Source: Taenia hydatigena
Taxonomy: Eukaryota; Platyhelminthes; Cestoda; Cyclophyllidea; Taeniidae
DNA: 64,000 nt
Direction: 5' to 3'
Assembly (NCBI GenBank): GCA_036345935.2
Contig: JADWOT020000001.1
Coordinates: 30,757,062-30,821,061, forward strand
Of this stretch, positions 58,131 through 64,000 are shown piece by piece. Under the pieces are notes generated by a model. The model was not told the DNA's origin. It worked only from the letters and a program-made list of their open reading frames with translations, and ran no database searches. The translations under genes and the position numbers were made by a program. Positions within the stretch are counted from its first letter, which is position 1. The number at the start of each line of letters is the position of its first letter.

Positions 58131-58224
58131 TCGTTTTAAAGGGAGGAAAGTCGAGTATATCACACAACTCAAGGTTTTCGTAAAGAACGAGAGTAAACAA
58201 AGGATCACAATCTGACTACTCCAG

Positions 58225-58453
58225 TTGCAAGTAGTGCAAGCCTTACTGCCCATCCAAGTTAGCAAGGAAAGACATTCGTGTGATAAGCTGGGTGGATCAC
58301 TGACTTCTCGCTCACCTACCCACCTATCTGTGTTGGGTGCACTATTCACCCACGTATGGAGACTATCACACCACGCAGATCTCAATGCCGAATCAACTGA
58401 GACTTCTGGTGACAAACATGTCCTGATGGGTGCCTCAGAGACAGAAATTGAGG
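58225..58453 (+). CDS. candidate exon, unknown gene
   Basis: After ctactccag the frame reads LQVVQALLPIQVSKERHS, then SLTSRSPTHLSVLGALFTHV and ESTETSGDKHVLMGASETEIE up to a G|GTAGTT donor. The minus strand is also open here, which weakens the call. No family recognised. Confidence 0.3.
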
Positions 58454-59199
58454 GTAGTTTTACCTTTCTTGCTTTTGATTTGTAGGTGTCGATAAAGCTG
58501 ACTCACACGCCATCTCTTGACATGTCTGGCAATATAAGGGCACCAAAAATGGATTCCAAGGAGGAACTCGGCACACGTCATCTACATTTTCCCCACCACT
58601 AATGCTTGTGCCACTACCTTCCACATAGTTCTGCCTACGTAAAAAGCAAACGAAGGTATTGACGTGACAATAGCTCTATTTAAAACATGCGATCATGCTA
58701 TAGGGAAGGGCAAAAAAAGAGGAGGGAGAGGCAAGGGCATTAAAAGAGAAGATCGACTCCTTTACCACAAAAACAGTCTTGTGTGTGTGAACTTCCTGGC
58801 TGCAAAGCCAGGAGCGGTGCGCCATCACATCTACGTGGTTGTGATAGAATGTGAGCATGTAGTCGACTTCCTCAATCATTGGTGGAGTGATGAACCGAGT
58901 AGTATGATGAAGGTTAAGCACAAGTAGAGAAGGACTACTGTCGTTGCTGCATCACGACTGTCTGTGTGATGGGCGTCGCTTCAGCTGGTCGAAGACGCAA
59001 GCACATGGACCGACCCGTCAATAAGTACGGCCAGATCGACCACCGCATAATCTACTAACGCTGATGGTGCTGTAGCTGCTTACTTGCATCGACTCTTTCG
59101 CAGTATGCATTTGTTGGATTAAATCGTCATCTTGGTTGAATAAGACGCGTTTGGTGGGCATGGGATCCCTTTAAAGGATGCTTCAAGTTGGCATGGGCG
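58454..59199. other. no supported gene
   Basis: Antiparallel open frames at 58,664-58,927 are unsupported. Remainder unrecognised. Confidence 0.4.
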
Positions 59200-59490
59200 A
59201 ACACTACCTTTCCGTAGCTTCGTTAGAGCTGTCGAACATAGACAATTTCTCCTCAATGAAGTCATCGTCTTTCGTTTCTACGATTAATGAGCTAGCCATT
59301 TGGCAGTTTTGACATTTCCAACGCATAATGATGATGTTGTACAACAAAATTTGTCAGCGCAACGTCATTCTATGTCAACCTGTCATTCACTCGACTTATC
59401 AAACTAATGTACTCGCTTGCTGGCTTGCATGGACAAGCAGCTTTGTGCTACTTGTAACAGGAGTAGCTAGATTGTTCTACTTCATTTAAT
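59200..59490 (+). repeat. repeat X, copy 8
   Basis: Longest stop-poor X copy on the plus strand: GEHYLSVASLELSNIDNFSS, then QRNVILCQPVIHSTYQTNV and LLVTGVARL. Confidence 0.6.
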
Positions 59491-59684
59491 CTCGTTCTCA
59501 AATTGATCCACAGCAATATGTTACAGATTCCTCGCTACTCCCTCCCTTCTTCCCTTACTTTCGTTTCCTTGGAACGAGTAGGGTGAGAGCAGATGGCGAG
59601 CGCACTTCGTTGCTGGTAAGTAGTGAACGGAGCAGGATGATGAGTTTTATGCACCGATACTCTATTTAACTTCAAACTGGTCAC

Positions 59685-61140
59685 TATAGCAAAGCCATTG
59701 ACTACGAGGAACGCCCTGTAATTCCTCAAATGCAACATCACCCTTCGCTTGAAAGCAACGGCAAAAGAAACAAATTCAACAGATTCGAGGTCTCTACTTA
59801 GCCCACATTGTCCACTCCACCACCACCTTGGCTCCAAATTGACTTTCCAACCCTCACTAGCAACATCACCCTCCACCACAGCAGAAGCTCCCGCATCCCA
59901 ACTCCTTCAATCAACCCTCTTCAACGTCATTGGAGGTGTGAACTGCTGAATGCATAACCATTAGAAGGAAAAGAGAATTCTATCGATTGGTCGACGGACT
60001 GCACTGCTATGCCTTCGGATTGCAAAGACCTACCAATGCCTGTCAACACCGCCATCATGAGGGGAAAGGTCACAGTGTTACTAGATTTACTTTATCAAAC
60101 CCTCCATCCATCGTTGGTTAACTCAGTTAGCAAATCCCCTCCAAAATCGTAATTGACACGCCTGACTGATTGCAGAAGAAGACTGCCCCACGACCACCTG
60201 ACTACTCCCAATAGCATCGTGAGCGCACGCAATTCTGCTCCATTCATCGGCTTATCGACCAGACATTCCGGATCCATCTACCTAGCCCCACCACAACCCA
60301 CATCCATCTCGGTTGAAGGATTCGTGATAAGGACTGGAATCGCTCACCATAATAAAATTTTCCAGATCCGAGTTCGGGTTGAATTATCTTGTTGATTGTC
60401 GCCAAGTACAATGTGTCTTCCAGAAAAGTTGGATCCAACGACAGCCTAATCGAATGCGTGAATGCGAATGTTGAAGTGTCAAAAGAAACATGACACCTAC
60501 ATGACAAGTCGACGCAGTAGGCATTACCTACACTAATGCGGCTGATGACGCCGCAGAAGGAGTCTCACCCTCGATCTCGCCGGCCTAAGACATTGGACAA
60601 GGGAGAAGAGACTCTCCACTTCACTCACACAATCAGAGGGCAAGACAATGTGGGACGACAGTACCTCATAAAGGATAGCCATGGGAGTCGATGATTTACT
60701 TTAGAATAATAAGCTGGAAACCTGCTTGACCAAACAACCACATTCTTCCTCAAGGTGAGTCCAAAACGTCAACTACTTATAAGCACATGAGTAGAAAGGT
60801 GTGGCCGATAACTTCCACCGGACGCAGACCACCTCGGAAGTCCACGGCGAGATTAGTGGCAGCGAAGTCGGACTCATCGAGAGATTTTTGGACAACAGAG
60901 AGATCAGCGTCGAGAAGGACTAAACTGCAAGTCAAGTCTGTCTCCCGTGAGAGGTAGACACTGTCGAGACTTCGGCACCCTTCCACTCAAGACCACAATG
61001 TGCGTAACTGACACCTACTGACATCGGGTTCGATTAGAGTCATGCAGAGACCCAAGATCCTGCGAGTATACAAAATTCAAAGCATAAATGACTGTGAAAT
61101 GTCCAGTATTTCGAGATGGTGTACGTATGCACACGCCTGG
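59685..61140 (+). repeat. segmental duplication block D, copy 2, right part
   Basis: Aligns with 31,660-33,080. It contains about 77 bp (near 60,860-60,945) absent from copy 1. On the minus strand that piece sits between a cttgcag and a CCGAG|GTGGTC, and reads LLDADLSVVQKSLDESDFAA. Confidence 0.75.
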
Positions 61141-62449
61141 TAGCTATAGCAAGGATTAGCTATTGTGTCATCATCGAGGATCTAAGACCGTGAAATAAAC
61201 AATACCTTTCAAATGCATGGTTAGAGGTCCTCGGAAGGAGGCCTTATGCAATAATTAGAATAAGATAAGAGCTGAAACTATCTTCTCATTGTGGTAAGGA
61301 ATCGGCCAGAGTAACATCAACTTTATTTGTTAATGTGGCTGTTCAAATCAGCAGTGAATCACTTGACCGCCTCCTCGTGGCAGCACTGATCAAAACGACA
61401 TTAACAATGAAGTGCCAGCGAAATCAACGACACTAGTCTTCCATGACGATTGAGATAGGGCAGTGACCTTGCACTTGCGCTCGTCGCTTATTGGTCTTCA
61501 ATCGCCATCTGTGTCACTATTATCGTGATGGTAATGTTCGGTTTGGCAGTTGCTTTAGCCGGTTGCGCCAACGATACCCAAAATAGCAAAGATTACCACC
61601 ATTCTCTGCTATGCCTCTGTGCTCGGTGCTCTACTAAACTCTAAGTCATCCAGAACCCTATGAAGAGGGTTGGTGCCCGTTGCGGCCATTACAACGAGAA
61701 TGCGAATGCCTCGTTGAACAGACGCTGCTGAAAGTACGGCTTATTGAAGGAACAAATGCATCGATACGTGATGATAGATGTCTCAATAGACAGTCGTGGA
61801 GCTGGCGAAGGAGACTCTCAGCACACAGTGCATGCTGCAGCGGCAAGAGGGATCACTCCAACATAACAGACTTTGGAAGGTGTGTAAACCGGAATTTAGA
61901 GTTAGGAGTTGATTTGCGCTGTAGATGAACAGAAAGTCGGTAGGACTCTCAACTCAGCTTCATTCTCTCATTGTACCTCTCATGCAAGGGTAAGCTAAAA
62001 GCCTTCAGCAATCAAAGATATGTCGTCCTCAAACAAACCTCAGGTGACATAATCTAGCAACTTGGTGAAGGCAATCCGGCAAGGGCAGAACTTGCGCAGA
62101 AAACACTTAAAGTGTTTCCTTTTCCGTCCTCCTGCTTGTCAGCGATAAGCGTCCGAGCTTTTGTCTGCTTGAGTTGGCTAGGATGCAAGCTATTTTTAAT
62201 AGAGGGACTAGGTGGTTAATAGGCAGACTAACATTTATTTGCAAGTTTTCTCTCTAATAAACGACTTCAGTGTAAATGGTCGGCCAAGTTTGCAGGTTGG
62301 CCAGCTAGTCAGCCGGCCAGCTGAGTCACTAAGAGCGTAGTGTCATCCAAATCAGCACTAAAGGCGTTGTCATTAGTGTCAACCTTGGTGTGAAGACATT
62401 TCCACCTCCCCTGTTGGCTTGGGGACCAACATAATGCTCACTACTCTGC
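61141..62449. other. no supported gene
   Basis: Unrecognised sequence with short open frames only. Confidence 0.45.
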
Positions 62450-63790
62450 CTCTTTCACTATTGCACCAACGAAGTGTTAAAGCTAAGTCTGTGACGCGTT
62501 TTGATGGATTTGTTGGCTCGCGTTGTTGCATTCAGTATCCCTCTCCTCCGCATTTTCCTGTTTAGCTTTCATTCCCTCCGAACGGGTAGAGTGAGGGCAT
62601 CCAGGGGGCACTCTTCACCCATGAAATGCTACTGGTTCAGTGAGTACTTTGCTTCCCTAAATGCAGATGATGACAGTCCCAAAGCCAGATGTGTGTTCTT
62701 CGAGCGCTCCTCGCTGATCATTGAGGACTGCATAGTCAAACACGCACATTGCAAGCAAAGTCGCTGTAGAATTGTTAAAGTTAGCGAGTGATGTGGTGGT
62801 CAATCTGGCCTCTCTAATTAGCGGAATGGTGTATATGCGTGCATCTCTACCTCCTTGCGACGGCACTCATCACAGAGACAACAGTGGTGCAGCAACAGCA
62901 TCAGTGTTTCTCAGAACGTGCCCAACCCTCATCAAACCCACCTCCATTGCGAATGCCTGTAGTGATAGAGATTGCATTTACCTGCATTCCATCTACTGGT
63001 TTATGTGGAGACGCTCACCCTGTTAAACATCTTTTAGAATGTAGCGATATATCGCTGCTGACATCACAACAGCATCACGCTTCCTGCAAGCCAACTCTTA
63101 GTCAGTGTGGATCGAGTTCGTTCACAGGTGGTGTCTGCAATCGTGGTGGGTCTCTTTTTGCAGCCAATTGTAACCCAATCACTATACAAGTGATGTTAGC
63201 ACAACGCGCCTCTTTGGACTAATAAAGTCGCTCAATTCTCACCTCCAAGTTGTCTAGACAGCAAAAATTTTCTCTGCAATGTGGGAGCGATCTGGCACTC
63301 ATCCATTGTTAGAGTGGACTGCAGTCCCAAGAAATCTTAGGCTTTACCCAACTTTTCCCTTAGAACCATCTAGTGAATGTTAATGCCTTATGTTGGTACG
63401 TTCGCATCGTGCATGAGTGACATCGCCACCACATGACAGCCCTTGTAATGCGATTTTCGCATGTAAGAGGTGGTTCGCATTATTCCAGTAAGAAGGAAAA
63501 GGAAACAGTAAGTGGGTCAGAACAGAGCCCTTTTCAGTACTTTCTAGCATCAATCGCATCGGCATCCTTGGATCCGCTGGTTGTGATTAGCGTGTAGTTG
63601 CAGAGGGAATCAACACCATCCGGTTAAACAGCGAACACTATAGCGTGGTTGGAAGCTGTTACACCGATAACTCTCACGCCGACACCTCATCTGTGTGGCT
63701 TACATTCGACCTAATGCGTCTAAGTGTTTGCGATTGATGCACTGCTATTTGGATGACAGTGACACATAAAATCCACTAGAGTAACCAGCA
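62450..63790 (+). repeat. segmental duplication block E, copy 2
   Basis: Aligns with 19,575-21,725 but is shorter because of an internal gap at about 63,430-63,520. The plus frame at 62,839-63,222 covers the same region as the 133-codon frame of copy 1, with different breaks. Confidence 0.7.
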
Positions 63791-63950
63791 TGTCCAACAG
63801 TTGCCCCTCCTTAGGCTCAATTCACTTCTTACCATTGAACCATCGTCTACCTCTTTCGCTAGCCAAATGCCCTCGCATTCGATGACTTCAGACCTTGCAC
63901 AGGGTCGACGGATCGACGTCCATGAGAAGCCAAACAAAGGTAGCTGCATA
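63790..63950 (-). repeat. block A fragment, copy 6, inverted
   Basis: Reverse complement matches 13,380-13,500 and 17,520-17,610. The shared minus-strand frame reads ARSEVIECEGIWLA. Confidence 0.55.
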
Positions 63951-64000
63951 GCTGGCATGTTGGCATAGAGAGGGTAAATACGCCAGGCTGAATTAAATCA

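Noticed and set aside
1..64000. CRISPR arrays, phage, integrons, plasmid functions or bacterial operons
   Set aside because: No regularly spaced repeats with unique spacers, no long contiguous genes, and clear introns: the DNA is eukaryotic.

Overview
The window looks like intron-bearing eukaryotic nuclear DNA. There are no operons, ribosome-binding sites or long open frames. What can be read as protein is split into short exons with GT/AG borders, and introns range from about 50 bp to 0.9 kb. My best guess is a parasitic flatworm, probably a tapeworm, from overall texture and a TRIM-like LTR insertion. That assignment is inference, with low confidence.

Most of the sequence is a mosaic of old, low-copy segmental duplications. 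I define these families from in-window comparison: A (full or partial copies near 1.6-4.8, 9.7-10.3, 11.8-14.2, 15.4-15.9 inverted, 16.7-19.6, 20.9-21.4 inverted, 63.8-63.95 inverted); B (4.8-5.8 and 36.8-37.9); C, a direct tandem pair (22.9-25.3 and 25.3-27.9) with a single N at the joint; D (21.8-22.3, 29.1-33.1 and 56.6-61.1); E (9.2-9.5, 19.6-21.7 and 62.5-63.8); X, eight scattered copies with protein-like conservation; and short pieces K and V.

Recognisable genes are few. At 30.3-31.3 kb (minus strand) lies a decayed USP5/USP13-type deubiquitinase with two stops in its catalytic-cysteine box. At 42.3-44.0 kb (plus strand) lies a LITAF/CDIP1-family gene with good splice phases, followed at 45.6 kb by a second LITAF 3' exon carrying a stop codon. 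At 46.4-49.5 kb (plus strand) is a four-exon gene I cannot name. One of its introns holds one arm of a 963-bp inverted repeat, and its third exon lies in the other arm. A second palindrome at 50.3-52.9 kb and a direct copy at 52.9-54.2 kb share a core with the first, built around a small palindromic motif. A two-exon minus-strand gene of unknown function sits at 54.4-54.85 kb. Other candidate exons (6.4-7.1, 8.5-9.0, 33.7, 35.0-35.8, 38.5, 39.4, 40.7 and 58.2 kb) rest only on open frame plus splice sites.

Layout: 0-28 kb is mainly repeat mosaic with one less repetitive island (5.8-9.1 kb). 28-33 kb is a D copy with the USP5 pseudogene. 33-46 kb is the least repetitive part and contains the LITAF locus. 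46-54 kb is the palindrome cluster. 54-64 kb returns to the mosaic. I see no tRNA, rRNA, CRISPR array, origin or intact transposase.
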